This document shows, one piece after another, positions 50,069 through 58,168 of a stretch of 64,000 bases of DNA; within the stretch, counting starts at the first letter, position 1; every line of letters starts with the position of its first letter. The stretch covers positions 62,001 through 126,000 of IMG/VR virus record IMGVR_UViG_3300028676_000005; one strand, 5' to 3'. The DNA comes from a virus. The notes below the pieces were generated by a model. The model was not told the origin of the DNA. It saw nothing but the letters and a program-made list of their open reading frames with translations, and did no database searches. Position numbers and translations under genes: made by a program.

Positions 50069-50578
50069 TCAGAAATTGTTATGGTACATTGTTGTATAAA
50101 TGGGTCCCTCTTGTTCAAGGACAAACCCGAGTTTGAGATAGAGACGCAAAGCGTTGAGGTTAAAATTAACCACTGTAAGCTTTAAACGATCTTTAAAAAT
50201 CTCCATATGGTTACGGATCAAATAACTAGCAATACCCAAACCACGACAATCCTCACGAACAAACAATGCCGAAACAACGTTAGGCTCATCTACGGTCATG
50301 AATGCAACCGGGGTAATACCAAAATAAACCACGTACGTCCACTTGGCTTTCTTAGCACACATTACCCAATAAGTTTTAAGCTTGGGCATGTCGTCACGAG
50401 AATCTGCCGCCGAATGTTTCAGAGAGTCATTAGGAGCACCATTTTCAATAAACGTAAGGTCGCTACGTGTAAGCTCCATCCACAGTTCCATTACGTCCGT
50501 GGAAACTTTTGTAGGCACGCACTGGTGAGCGTACATCTTGAGCTTACCAAAGTGGTGAAGCTGTAAATCATTCTGCAT
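50069..50578 (-). CDS. GNAT-family N-acetyltransferase, 169 aa
   Basis: Probable acetyl-CoA-dependent acetyltransferase acting on a protein or small molecule. Motif A is clear: VVSALFVREDCRGLGIASYL (about residues 115-135) has the R/Q-x-x-G-x-G/A loop that binds CoA pyrophosphate. NFNLNALRLYLKLGFV is the usual motif B helix with N-x-x-A-x-x-x-Y-x-x-x-G-F. ATG 50578 is set by AAGGA eight bases upstream and overlaps the preceding gene. It is the third of three adjacent acetyltransferase-like genes. Confidence 0.85.
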   Translation of the reverse strand: MQNDLQLHHFGKLKMYAHQCVPTKVSTDVMELWMELTRSDLTFIENGAPNDSLKHSAADSRDDMPKLKTYWVMCAKKAKWTYVVYFGITPVAFMTVDEPNVVSALFVREDCRGLGIASYLIRNHMEIFKDRLKLTVVNFNLNALRLYLKLGFVLEQEGPIYTTMYHNNF

Positions 50579-51218
50579 TGGTGAGTTCCTTACGGGCAAG
50601 CACCAGAAGTGATTCCAGTTCCTTCAAGGTGTAATGCCCGTCTACCACAGCGTGATCACCGCGGAAATCAATGTAGCTTTTGTCGGCCCCGTCAACGATG
50701 TTGTTGTGATATTCCATGTTAACCGGAGTAGTCGCTATTGATTCAGCAAAACCTGTAGCCCATGGTGACGCGGTCATGGTTACATCAAATCCAGTGCGGG
50801 TGGCCAGCTTAAGCAGCTCAGGATGATCCCCGCCCCATCTTGATACAAACTGTTGGTGCTCGTCCTTACGGAATTTCTTAAACTCCATAATGAGATTTGT
50901 TGCGATGCGCTGTTTGCGATACGGGGGGTCTACATACACCTCGAGTACTCGGTTACCAGCACAAATTACGTAGCCAACATATTCATTAGAAGTCGACAAA
51001 GAAGCATCAAAGGCAAGACCGATGTAATCCACACCAGTGTCAAGAATAGAAGAAAACTCTGCTATTCGCACGCCGTCACCAACGATATACGGAATATTGT
51101 AAAGTTTGCTAAATAGCGCAATAAACTTTTCAAATACGTGCTTGTAGAAAGTGGGGGAAAACTCTTTACCTGCTTCAGCTTTATGGTTGCGTTCAAAATC
51201 ACGATACATAATAGTCAT
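50568..51218 (-). CDS. GNAT-like acetyltransferase with extra C-terminal module, 216 aa
   Basis: The core has a GNAT beta4-alpha3 element: NRVLEVYVDPPYRKQRIATN (about residues 90-110) with R-K-Q-R-I-A in place of the canonical loop. The last 35 residues (FRGDHAVVDGHYTLKELESL) match the end of the next gene upstream (FRGTHAIVDGRYTLNELRAI) and are not part of a normal GNAT domain. ATG 51218 is chosen because AAGGAGG is nine bases upstream. The substrate is unknown. Confidence 0.7.
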   Translation of the reverse strand: MTIMYRDFERNHKAEAGKEFSPTFYKHVFEKFIALFSKLYNIPYIVGDGVRIAEFSSILDTGVDYIGLAFDASLSTSNEYVGYVICAGNRVLEVYVDPPYRKQRIATNLIMEFKKFRKDEHQQFVSRWGGDHPELLKLATRTGFDVTMTASPWATGFAESIATTPVNMEYHNNIVDGADKSYIDFRGDHAVVDGHYTLKELESLLVLARKELTNAE

Positions 51219-51219
51219 G

Positions 51220-51720
51220 TTAGTCATCCTCCTTCTCAAGTTCTTGTTCTGCCAGTTCAACAATCGCCCTTAACTCATTAAGGGTATACCGCCCATCCAC
51301 AATTGCGTGTGTTCCGCGAAATTCGAGAAGACCCTGGTTACCCGACAGCACAACTCTTGGACTTGGTTGTTTGGGGGTGATGTAGTTACGTTGGAAATCC
51401 AACATGAACTCACCTACTTTACGATTCAACCCACCTTTAGCAATAAACATGTGCGTACAGCGAACATTAGAGCTATAAACATAACCAAGCATTTTGTTTT
51501 CTTTATCTGTCGCTATAATGATCCACTCTACTCCACCGCTAATCAGTTGTTGCCAAATTGCATCTGTGGGTTCAATGATCCGATGAGTACGATAGGCTAT
51601 GTTTTGGCAATACAGTTCCAAAAAACCTGGTTTGATCTTCTCATGGAACTCTGCGCTAAAATCGCTTGTAAGCGCATCCAGCATGCGATTGTGTTCATAC
51701 CGCGTAACAGTAATACCCAT
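51220..51720 (-). CDS. Divergent GNAT-like protein sharing the C-terminal module, 166 aa
   Basis: WIIIATDKENKMLGYVYSS fits the beta2-beta3 hairpin of a GNAT fold, but the CoA-binding loop is degenerate (MFIAKGGLNRKVGEFMLDF). The C-terminal FRGTHAIVDGRYTLNELRAI is shared with the following gene, so the two are paralogues. It may be an inactive or regulatory partner. ATG 51720 (MGITVTRYE) follows AAGGA by 11 bases. Confidence 0.55.
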   Translation of the reverse strand: MGITVTRYEHNRMLDALTSDFSAEFHEKIKPGFLELYCQNIAYRTHRIIEPTDAIWQQLISGGVEWIIIATDKENKMLGYVYSSNVRCTHMFIAKGGLNRKVGEFMLDFQRNYITPKQPSPRVVLSGNQGLLEFRGTHAIVDGRYTLNELRAIVELAEQELEKEDD

Positions 51721-51748
51721 AAATAAAAAATCCTTAAAGAGGTGGTGA

Positions 51749-51769
51749 GTGGGTAGCAACGCTACCCAC
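51749..51769 (-). terminator. Hairpin after the secreted 144-aa gene
   Basis: A perfect nine-bp stem (GTGGGTAGC with GCTACCCAC) and a three-base loop lie nine bases after the stop at 51778. Confidence 0.65.
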
Positions 51770-51777
51770 CCTACAGG

Positions 51778-52212
51778 TTAGTGTTTGGTGCAGCCGGCCA
51801 AAACAATACCACGGTTAATTGGAGACATTGGCGGCTTGGTGCGGTCGCCCATGTAGATCAGGAAATACAGATTGCCATTAGGGGCAAACTTTTTGAACAT
51901 CATGTCGATCGCATTACCAGAAATTCCGGTAATAGCACCACCGACAGGGATACTTAGTTTCAACTCATCCGTGAAGAGGATGTTCTTCTCCACAGTAAAC
52001 ATGTACTTGGTTTGGGTGATAGTGGTTTCCAGTTCTACTACCGGGTTATCGGTAACAAAACCGTTTTCACCATCGACGACGTTGTCGGTGTACTTGGTGC
52101 AGGTGTAACTGGTGTCGACTTTGGCATCCTCAATATAAGGAGCTTGGTAAACGGAACCAAAACAGATAGCGGGTACCAACAGTGCGAGTGCCAAAGATGC
52201 TTGTTTAAACAT
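51778..52212 (-). CDS. Secreted periplasmic protein, 144 aa
   Basis: A signal peptide is present (MFKQASLALALLVPAICFGS): Lys start, Ala/Leu core, small residues before Ser-Val at about 20. The Cys does not fit a lipobox well. The mature part is beta-rich with one Cys near each end (YTCTKYT and LAGCTKH), which could form a disulfide. Export in infected cells suggests an envelope function such as superinfection exclusion. AGGAGTACACC precedes the ATG. Confidence 0.7.
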   Translation of the reverse strand: MFKQASLALALLVPAICFGSVYQAPYIEDAKVDTSYTCTKYTDNVVDGENGFVTDNPVVELETTITQTKYMFTVEKNILFTDELKLSIPVGGAITGISGNAIDMMFKKFAPNGNLYFLIYMGDRTKPPMSPINRGIVLAGCTKH

Positions 52213-52238
52213 GGTGTACTCCTAATGGTAACTTCTTA

Positions 52239-52601
52239 TTAGCGATTAAAATTGAATTCGGGACGACTCACCCCAAGTATTTTTAATACGGGGTCTTCGC
52301 CTTTACCGAAGGGAGGAGACTTGCGGTTAATGCTGAATTGCTTATCTTCCAACTTGGCAAACCCACGGTTTAAAGCCACCACTCGCGGCGCACCGGTTTG
52401 CCGCATATGCCACAATACCCAGTCGTTAGACAAGAGGTTATCAAAACCTCCGGTCAACTTAGGTTCTAGATCCAGCGCAAGTTTAATACGATTAAGTACT
52501 AACGTTGCATTAGGTCCCAGAACATTGCTGATGGGTTTAAGGGCAAGCGCTGGCCTTTTTACAAGACGATCGGGTCCTTCATCCCCATGAAAATCAGCCA
52601 T
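52239..52601 (-). CDS. Hypothetical protein, 120 aa
   Basis: A basic protein with helical and beta parts (NRIKLALDLEPKLTGGF, VVALNRGFAKLEDKQFSI). It starts five bases after the 311-residue gene's stop, so the two are coupled. No family recognised. Confidence 0.75.
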   Translation of the reverse strand: MADFHGDEGPDRLVKRPALALKPISNVLGPNATLVLNRIKLALDLEPKLTGGFDNLLSNDWVLWHMRQTGAPRVVALNRGFAKLEDKQFSINRKSPPFGKGEDPVLKILGVSRPEFNFNR

Positions 52602-52606
52602 GTTAG

Positions 52607-53542
52607 TTACCCCTTGTTTTTTGGATTTTCATAAGACAGGGTGTTTGCGTACTTTTCGGCAGCAGTCTCATGATTACTCTTAAGCAGGTTGTAATTTTTC
52701 ATGATTACTTCCCGCATGATGGTGTTGCCATTCTGGGTACAGACATAAATAGCCTGGTTACCAGCAGAGTCGTGAGCGATATGTAGCACACGGTTGTCAC
52801 TGGTAACGTGTGTACGATGATAAACGTCGCCCTCCATAAGAGCAGGAATGGTGACGTTGAAGCCTTCTGGGGCTTCTTTACCGCTCAGTGAATTCCAGAG
52901 AGAACGCGGGCCGGTCAGGGCTTCTGGAAGTTTAAAGCACGGACTGTCGTTAATAACGATTTCCGCACGGTTACCTTCTTTGTCCAACGGCATTTGGTCA
53001 TCAGGAATTACTGTGCAGATAACCCCACGATCACCGTGCATATCGGTGAGTTTGTAAGGATACTTGTGTTCGCCCAAAGCAGCGCGACCTTTGTCAGTAA
53101 GACATTGTGAAGTCAAACAGTCGTGATCAAGTAATGCAAGATCCAGACCTTCACCACGAATGTCCATTTGTTCTTGTTGACCTGGATGAATCAGACCGGC
53201 AGTTTCTGCATTGGCCTTTGCATTCATTGCGTCGTAAATGAGTTGATCCGCTCCAGGCATGACACCTTCAAAATCAGCGTTCATCCCCTTTACATGTCGG
53301 TGTGGGGTAATTGCATATGACACACCGCCAATCGATACCCAATCGCCAGTGATATGAATACCACAAAAGCCCCAAAAGGACTTTACCACTTTGCGCATAT
53401 GACCTTGCATTTGGTCAATGCCCAAAACAATGGACGCACGATCTTCCGCAGAGGCCTGATTCCAGAAGTCCATAACAAACTTTTGGATTGCTTCGTTACC
53501 TTCAACGTCAGCCAAGTCTTTGATGAAATCAAAAATGTTCAT
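52607..53542 (-). CDS. Hypothetical protein, 311 aa
   Basis: An acidic helical N-terminus (MNIFDFIKDLADVEGNEAI) is followed by alpha/beta sequence with several His and Cys residues (LLDHDCLTSQCLTD) and a beta-rich C-terminal half. No membrane segment or named motif. AATGAGGTAACACC before the ATG supplies a GAGG site. It lies mid-operon behind the promoter at 54384. Function unknown. Confidence 0.75.
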   Translation of the reverse strand: MNIFDFIKDLADVEGNEAIQKFVMDFWNQASAEDRASIVLGIDQMQGHMRKVVKSFWGFCGIHITGDWVSIGGVSYAITPHRHVKGMNADFEGVMPGADQLIYDAMNAKANAETAGLIHPGQQEQMDIRGEGLDLALLDHDCLTSQCLTDKGRAALGEHKYPYKLTDMHGDRGVICTVIPDDQMPLDKEGNRAEIVINDSPCFKLPEALTGPRSLWNSLSGKEAPEGFNVTIPALMEGDVYHRTHVTSDNRVLHIAHDSAGNQAIYVCTQNGNTIMREVIMKNYNLLKSNHETAAEKYANTLSYENPKNKG

Positions 53543-53564
53543 GGTGTTACCTCATTAATTAAAT

Positions 53565-53774
53565 TTAGGCAGCAGCTTTACAGATGCCACGCTTGACAGG
53601 TTGTTTGTTGATACGGAGCATTGCAGCCATTACAGCACGATTGTAGGTTGCGTTAAACGCGGCTTGGTACCACTCAACCCATTTAACGTTGATTGCGCTT
53701 GGATCACCATCACAGCTTACTACAAGAGCAGGCTCACTAGTGAGGGTGTGGTTCTTCTTGATGCAAGTTTTCAT
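53565..53774 (-). CDS. Small W-x2-WY motif protein, 69 aa
   Basis: Most of the protein is one copy of a 30-35 residue motif: W-V-E-W-Y-Q-A-A-F-N-A-T, then R-A-V-M-A-A-M-L-R-I. The same motif appears twice in the 104-residue protein at 54027 and once at 59225. It overlaps the upstream gene by 38 bases. A small helical-hairpin binding module is likely. Function unknown. Confidence 0.65.
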   Translation of the reverse strand: MKTCIKKNHTLTSEPALVVSCDGDPSAINVKWVEWYQAAFNATYNRAVMAAMLRINKQPVKRGICKAAA

Positions 53775-54024
53775 TTGGTTTATCTTCCATGGTGAACAAC
53801 CCCAGCCGATCTTTCAGCAGGGATGGTTTATTTTTGGTGCTCGGCAGCGCAGGAACACTGGTGTCGAGTTGTTTAAGAAATTTGTGGACATTCCGGCCAG
53901 CGTCCAATTCAAAGTTACCAAACCCAATGGTCAGATACTCATCAGACGTCAAGCCCAACTTGATGCTACCCTCTGCGAACACGGCCGCGAGCAATCGTGC
54001 ACCTAAACTATCATTAACGTACAT
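53737..54024 (-). CDS. Hypothetical protein, 95 aa
   Basis: ATG 54024 (MYVNDSLGARLL) is preferred to one 12 bases earlier because GGTGGTG lies just upstream. The protein is alpha/beta with a His/Glu-rich tail. It lies between two W-x2-WY proteins, with overlaps or short gaps on both sides. Function unknown. Confidence 0.6.
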   Translation of the reverse strand: MYVNDSLGARLLAAVFAEGSIKLGLTSDEYLTIGFGNFELDAGRNVHKFLKQLDTSVPALPSTKNKPSLLKDRLGLFTMEDKPNENLHQEEPHPH

Positions 54025-54026
54025 AG

Positions 54027-54341
54027 TCACCACCATACTGTCTTGTGCGCTTCTGGAAGTACTTTACCTTCTGCCTTTTCTTTAATACGTCTTTTGCACG
54101 TATTCAAAGCAATGTTAGAAGATACCCTTTTACGAATACGATACCATTTTTGCCAAAGAGGATTTGGCTTGCCAGACGTAGTTTCCAATTCTGGCTCAGG
54201 CAAGATAGCAATTCTTTCACAAAAAGCACGATGTGCTGATGTGGGAGTTGCCTTATGTAAGGCGGTGTACCACTCGGTCCAGGCAGATTGATTAAATCCA
54301 CCCTCTTCCGTAAACAACAAAGGTTCTTTGTTTTCGGTCAT
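54027..54341 (-). CDS. Protein with two W-x2-WY motifs, 104 aa
   Basis: Two tandem copies of the motif are visible: SAWTEWYTALHKATPTSAHR (about 19-38) and PLWQKWYRIRKRVSSNIALN (about 60-79), each followed by a basic residue and Ile. It is the first gene behind the early-type element at 54384, with AGGTGACACC before the ATG. A repeat-type binding protein is likely; the partner is unknown. Confidence 0.65.
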   Translation of the reverse strand: MTENKEPLLFTEEGGFNQSAWTEWYTALHKATPTSAHRAFCERIAILPEPELETTSGKPNPLWQKWYRIRKRVSSNIALNTCKRRIKEKAEGKVLPEAHKTVWW

Positions 54342-54383
54342 AACGGTGTCACCTAATTAAATTGTTTAACCTTACTTACACGA

Positions 54384-54391
54384 GTAATATA
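54384..54391 (-). promoter_or_regulatory. phiKZ-type early promoter element (TATATTAC)
   Basis: The minus-strand context TTTGAACCTATATTACTCGT, then GTAAGTAAGG, lies about 43 bases upstream of the 104-residue gene. Confidence 0.75.
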
Positions 54392-54463
54392 GGTTCAAAC
54401 AATCCTAGAAATTAAACGGTTTACCATATAGATGAGGTTACAGTACAAAAGAAAGAACCTTAC

Positions 54464-54498
54464 TAATACCCTCTAGCCCAAAAGGCTAGAGGGTATTA
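54464..54498 (-). terminator. Terminator hairpin at the end of the 54.5-58.8 kb operon
   Basis: A perfect 15-bp stem (54464-54478 with 54484-54498) and a five-base CAAAA loop follow the 69-residue gene directly. Confidence 0.8.
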
Positions 54499-54499
54499 A

Positions 54500-54709
54500 C
54501 TAACTGCGGCTACGACCTTTTTTGGCTTTCTTTGGATAAGTAGATGCCGGGCTGGCTTTAATGCCACACAGCACTTTCTTAACACTGTTCCCAAATGCTG
54601 CGGTTGCATGGAGCAACACTCCAGCTGCACGAGAACCCCCAATAAGCAAAATCTTTTTATCAGGGTTTTCATCATCTTGTAATTCAAGAGACTTAATAGT
54701 TTCGTTCAT
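54500..54709 (-). CDS. Small basic-tailed protein, 69 aa
   Basis: An acidic N-terminus (MNETIKSLELQDDENPDKK) precedes a hydrophobic Gly/Ala segment (ILLIGGSRAAGVLLHATAAF), and the C-terminus is basic (PKKAKKGRSRS). The middle could insert into or associate with the membrane. It is the last gene of its operon. Function unknown. Confidence 0.65.
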   Translation of the reverse strand: MNETIKSLELQDDENPDKKILLIGGSRAAGVLLHATAAFGNSVKKVLCGIKASPASTYPKKAKKGRSRS

Positions 54710-54718
54710 ACCGACTCC

Positions 54719-55252
54719 TTAAACAGTACGGGTTTTATCAGCCCAGTCCAGCAGGATGTCTTCTATGTCAAAGTAAACTTCTTTGTCGTGACTGTGTGGT
54801 CGCACAATGCCTTTATTAAGCTCTTTACGCAAAGTTTCAAACACAGCCATCATCTTGTCAGGATCAGGATGGGAACGATCCAGCACAGACCCGTCAGCGT
54901 GTTTGGTGGGATTGAGCGACGTACCTGTTTCTTCATTCAGAAATACCTGAGCATAGATACCCAAGTTTTGACTGTTGATGAAATCCAGATTGGCCAGCTC
55001 GCCTTTGTAGAAACACAATGTGCGAGAGGTACTGTCAATAACACCTGAAAAGTTGAGCAAGTCTTTTTCAAACTCTTCTTTGCAGGTGCCTTCCAGTGGG
55101 TGATTGGTATGTGCTTCCACAATACGACCACCGGACACATTGATTACACCGATACCCAGATCCCAACGAACTTGGGTTTCTGCCCCTGCTTCAATGACGT
55201 GACCGTGTTGCTTGATCTCATCTTTGAAGTTTACATCCATAATCCAACCCAT
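54719..55252 (-). CDS. Hypothetical protein, 177 aa
   Basis: The ATG at 55252 is kept because GGGGG lies five bases before it; an alternative is 55240. The protein is alpha/beta with an acidic C-terminus (EVYFDIEDILLDWAD) and a His-containing segment (RPHSHDKEV). It directly follows the phosphatase gene and could be its partner or substrate adaptor, but this is inferred from spacing alone. Confidence 0.7.
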   Translation of the reverse strand: MGWIMDVNFKDEIKQHGHVIEAGAETQVRWDLGIGVINVSGGRIVEAHTNHPLEGTCKEEFEKDLLNFSGVIDSTSRTLCFYKGELANLDFINSQNLGIYAQVFLNEETGTSLNPTKHADGSVLDRSHPDPDKMMAVFETLRKELNKGIVRPHSHDKEVYFDIEDILLDWADKTRTV

Positions 55253-55260
55253 GCATCCCC

Positions 55261-55944
55261 CTAAATGACTTTTAAGTCATTCAAATCCAGCAAAGTGAAT
55301 TTACCAATACCAGGACGCCACCCTTCGGTATCAATGTAGTAGGTGTTACCCAGCTGGAGCATTTCCGGAACCGGGTTATGTCCCACCACTACCGCAAAGA
55401 TATCTTTGATTGGAGTAGCGTCCTTCAAGTTAAAACGAATACGGCTGTGGAAGCACTCATTCATTACAAGCTTGTGAGACTTGCGACGAAAGTTGTTCTC
55501 AAGGGCGTACACTAACTCAGCCCAGCTATCAAAATTACAGGCAGCATGAACAATACCAACGGTACCTTGTTTAGTGGCTACCTCAATTAAAACAGGCAGT
55601 TCAGTAAACTTGTCTACCAGCATGTCCTGATCCCTGAAATCAAGATGTTTGAACCACGCCCCCTTGTCTTTGTGGTTAAGCCATTTAGGTCGTGTAGCGT
55701 AGTTGACTAAATGGTTATCGTGGTTCCCACGTACCGATTCGGCATTATGCTTAGCAAGCCAAGCAGCAGCTTCATGAGACTTAGGACCACGATCTACCAA
55801 GTCACCCACAATAAACAACCGGTCTACTGCTTTGTTGTAGCCAATGCGTTCAAGCTCTGCATCAACTTCATCAAAGTGACCATGCACGTCCCCACAAGCA
55901 ATATCCCGTCCTAGAGTGTTAACCCCGAATCTTTTAACATACAT
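55261..55944 (-). CDS. PPP-type metallophosphatase (calcineurin-like), 227 aa
   Basis: Probable Ser/Thr or dual-specificity protein phosphatase of the lambda-phosphatase/bacterial PrpA type. The three PPP signature blocks are intact: GDVHG (18-22), GDLVDRG (47-53) and RGNHD (73-77), which supply the Asp, His and Asn ligands of the two-metal centre. GIVHAACNF (about 130) and VVGHNPVPE (about 190) give the later His ligands. Its length is close to lambda phosphatase (221). It could reverse phosphorylation by host or phage kinases; nucleotide substrates such as Ap4A are also possible. Confidence 0.9.
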   Translation of the reverse strand: MYVKRFGVNTLGRDIACGDVHGHFDEVDAELERIGYNKAVDRLFIVGDLVDRGPKSHEAAAWLAKHNAESVRGNHDNHLVNYATRPKWLNHKDKGAWFKHLDFRDQDMLVDKFTELPVLIEVATKQGTVGIVHAACNFDSWAELVYALENNFRRKSHKLVMNECFHSRIRFNLKDATPIKDIFAVVVGHNPVPEMLQLGNTYYIDTEGWRPGIGKFTLLDLNDLKVI

Positions 55945-55975
55945 ACCTACCTCTGAATTTTAATTGTACTTAGTA

Positions 55976-56236
55976 TTACGGCGCTGTTTTAATAGACCCT
56001 GCGTCGTCGATCGCTTTGATCAACTTGTCATAGTCTTCTTTGGCCTTAGTCTTGGCCGTCAGCTTTACCAAGCATTCAGTGGTACGGTATTCCCCATTAC
56101 ACATTTCTTTTTGGCCGCCATCGACAATTTTCCAAGCAATGGTAGCCGCAAGTACAACGCCAAGAAGCCCAAGTACGATTGAGATAATTTTTACACTGCG
56201 TCTGATGTAAGGGTCAGACTCAGAGAAACCTTTCAT
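55976..56236 (-). CDS. CxxxYxTxxC membrane protein 1, 86 aa
   Basis: A basic N-terminus, one membrane span (about 17-36, IISIVLGLLGVVLAATIAW) and a C-terminal domain with the family motif C-NGEY-RTTE-C (about 46-55), followed by a charged helix containing Tyr (KAKEDYDKLIKAI). The motif side should be periplasmic, where the two Cys could pair. One of five such proteins in this operon. It overlaps the upstream gene by 4 bases. Confidence 0.7.
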   Translation of the reverse strand: MKGFSESDPYIRRSVKIISIVLGLLGVVLAATIAWKIVDGGQKEMCNGEYRTTECLVKLTAKTKAKEDYDKLIKAIDDAGSIKTAP

Positions 56237-56745
56237 GGCGTAATTACGATCTTGTTAGTAAAGATAACCCAATCAATCCCACGGGCATGGACCATTTTGG
56301 TTTCTTGAGGAATGTAGTTACCCTCATGCAGTTCCAAGATTAAAGTGCTGGCCAGCTTGCCGTTAGCAATTAACCCCTCTTGTAAAAGCTCAAGCATAAT
56401 TTCCCGAACGTATTCTCGCGGTTTACGTCGCATGGCACGGCTGCCATTATGAAGATACGGAGTCATTGCATCTTCAAGACGTTGAAATAAATTAACCCCA
56501 TAACCAACACCTTCATCGATCACGTTAAGATCAAAATGAATGTAAGCCGGTTCAATAGGTTTCGGCTTAGGGATAGTCTTATCCAGGCTACGGAGACGTT
56601 CCTGAAGATAGGCTTTCATCTCAGGACCGGAGGGACGGGTATCTTCGCCAGAACGCTTGGTGGTGTCGTAGATGTTGTAATACGACAACAGGTTAGCCAG
56701 GTCCGCTAAAGACATTAAGTCCAACTTCTTTTTACATGGTGTCAT
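56233..56745 (-). CDS. Hypothetical protein, 170 aa
   Basis: A soluble helical protein (MTPCKKKLDLMSLADLANLL at the start, REIMLELLQEGLIANGK later) with a beta-rich end. It overlaps both neighbours by 4 bases inside the membrane-protein operon. It may be the cytoplasmic partner of the membrane proteins. No family recognised. Confidence 0.75.
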   Translation of the reverse strand: MTPCKKKLDLMSLADLANLLSYYNIYDTTKRSGEDTRPSGPEMKAYLQERLRSLDKTIPKPKPIEPAYIHFDLNVIDEGVGYGVNLFQRLEDAMTPYLHNGSRAMRRKPREYVREIMLELLQEGLIANGKLASTLILELHEGNYIPQETKMVHARGIDWVIFTNKIVITP

Positions 56746-57269
56746 AATAATGTGGTCCTTTCATGCACGGCCACCCAAACGCCATAACGCTGGATGAGAT
56801 AAGTTGGCGAACCCATTATGGGATAAATATCACCCATAAAGGAAATACGAACGTTAAACCCGGCCAGTAAGCTGTCATATACCGGTGTTGGAATATCGAC
56901 CGCCCCAGGAGTATTCAGGTAAGCCTGTGCGACCAGTTCTGATTCAGCGCTGATCTTGTAAAACAGATCAATGATTTTCTCCAGGGGAAGCTCTGGATAC
57001 CCGTACGACAACAAATTAATGTAAACCGGGTTTGGGCGGTGTCCAATCAAAAACATAATGGTGTTTTTGAAATTCTCTTTATAATTATTAGCCAGTGCTT
57101 CCGCCAAACTTTGTTTAGCTAAAGTCTCGTTATCAGCCATGCGCTTACGACTTTCAGCATGGTAAAGCGCCACCCGACGATCTACTTCAGTAGGTTCTTT
57201 AGCAACTTCAACACGACCAAAGTTGCTAAAAAGACCCTTGAAATACATCCACCAAATCCAGTTCTTCAT
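56742..57269 (-). CDS. Hypothetical protein, 175 aa
   Basis: The N-terminus is short, aromatic and hydrophobic (MKNWIWWMYFKGLFSNFG), probably a membrane-associating helix rather than a full span. A charged helical domain follows, and the C-terminal part is beta-rich. It overlaps both neighbours by 4 bases. Function unknown. Confidence 0.7.
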   Translation of the reverse strand: MKNWIWWMYFKGLFSNFGRVEVAKEPTEVDRRVALYHAESRKRMADNETLAKQSLAEALANNYKENFKNTIMFLIGHRPNPVYINLLSYGYPELPLEKIIDLFYKISAESELVAQAYLNTPGAVDIPTPVYDSLLAGFNVRISFMGDIYPIMGSPTYLIQRYGVWVAVHERTTLL

Positions 57270-57619
57270 TTGTTTTCCTTTATGTATTTTTCATAAGCTG
57301 CTTTATTGCCTGCAGTTTTTCGCTCATGACACGCAGGAGTATCAAACTTACCCCAGCAATGGCGGTAATCAAAACCTTTAGCCCAGGTAGACAAATCTTC
57401 TGCCTGTTTTTGCATACCCATTGTAACTAGCCAGCTAAACAGCACAATCCCCGCAATAACGAATACAACATCACGAAAGGTTCGCAGACGACCTTTCAAA
57501 CTACGAGATTCAGCCAACTTAGCCGCTTCTTCTTCCCGGCGCTTTTTACTCATGCCGTGGACATACGCTAAAGTTTCTTTGCTAAGTGGCGCTGGGATAG
57601 GTGGTATATTTCTTGACAT
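57266..57619 (-). CDS. CxxxYxTxxC membrane protein 2, 117 aa
   Basis: ATG 57619 (MSRNIPPIPAP) is taken as start. After a basic cytoplasmic part with a charged helix, one span lies at about 50-66 (VVFVIAGIVLFSWLVTM). The periplasmic part carries C-WGKF-DTPA-C (about 87-96) and a Tyr-containing charged tail (AAYEKYIKENK). It matches the family spacing exactly, with Phe in the Tyr position. Confidence 0.7.
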   Translation of the reverse strand: MSRNIPPIPAPLSKETLAYVHGMSKKRREEEAAKLAESRSLKGRLRTFRDVVFVIAGIVLFSWLVTMGMQKQAEDLSTWAKGFDYRHCWGKFDTPACHERKTAGNKAAYEKYIKENK

Positions 57620-57623
57620 GTGA

Positions 57624-57872
57624 TCACCAATTAGTTCTGAAGATGGCCGCATAAAGGACCATGACTGTAATAGGGATGACCTGAGCAGCAAGTAACAGCG
57701 TTGCTGCTTTATTCTGCTTCATACGTTTCCAGATACTTTTGCGCGGCTTACGTGGTGCCGGTGCGGTATCAACAATGGTGGCAAAAAATACTGGTTCGTC
57801 CAAGTGCAATTCCTCATAAAGAGGTTGTGCAGATAACCGACGTGCTTTAAGTCGTTTATGCTTGCCGCGCAT
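57624..57872 (-). CDS. Small tail-anchored-like membrane protein, 82 aa
   Basis: A basic N-terminus (MRGKHKRLKARRL) and Pro/Lys-rich linker lead to a single hydrophobic segment near the C-terminus (about 56-77, ATLLLAAQVIPITVMVLYAA). It lacks the Cys motif of its neighbours. The topology suggests a C-terminally anchored inner-membrane protein with a cytoplasmic domain. Confidence 0.7.
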   Translation of the reverse strand: MRGKHKRLKARRLSAQPLYEELHLDEPVFFATIVDTAPAPRKPRKSIWKRMKQNKAATLLLAAQVIPITVMVLYAAIFRTNW

Positions 57873-57874
57873 GT

Positions 57875-58168
57875 TTATTCTGCCTTATTAATGTTTTGAA
57901 TCTGGCGTTCATAACTTTCGCGGGCTAACGTTGCTTTAAGACGACGCTCCAAGCACGGTGACGTGTCATACTTAGCAACACACGTTTGCTGAAAGATGAA
58001 ATCGAGGTCAGCGCGTTTATTAGCAACAAAGCGTTCGATACCCAAGAGAACTGGCACCCCAATGGCCGCGATAAGCAGAACCACCAGAATGTAACGCCAA
58101 ACCTTTTTAGCTTGTTTGTTTTTAGACAGATCAGGTCCGTTAAACAAATAGTTAATTACACCTTTCAT
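57875..58168 (-). CDS. CxxxYxTxxC membrane protein 3, 97 aa
   Basis: ATG 58168 is chosen because AGGAG is seven bases upstream and its A overlaps the stop of the 40-residue gene (TAATG). One span lies at about 27-45 (ILVVLLIAAIGVPVLLGI), then a linker, then C-VAKY-DTSP-C (about 63-72) and a charged helix ending SYERQIQNINKAE. Confidence 0.75.
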   Translation of the reverse strand: MKGVINYLFNGPDLSKNKQAKKVWRYILVVLLIAAIGVPVLLGIERFVANKRADLDFIFQQTCVAKYDTSPCLERRLKATLARESYERQIQNINKAE

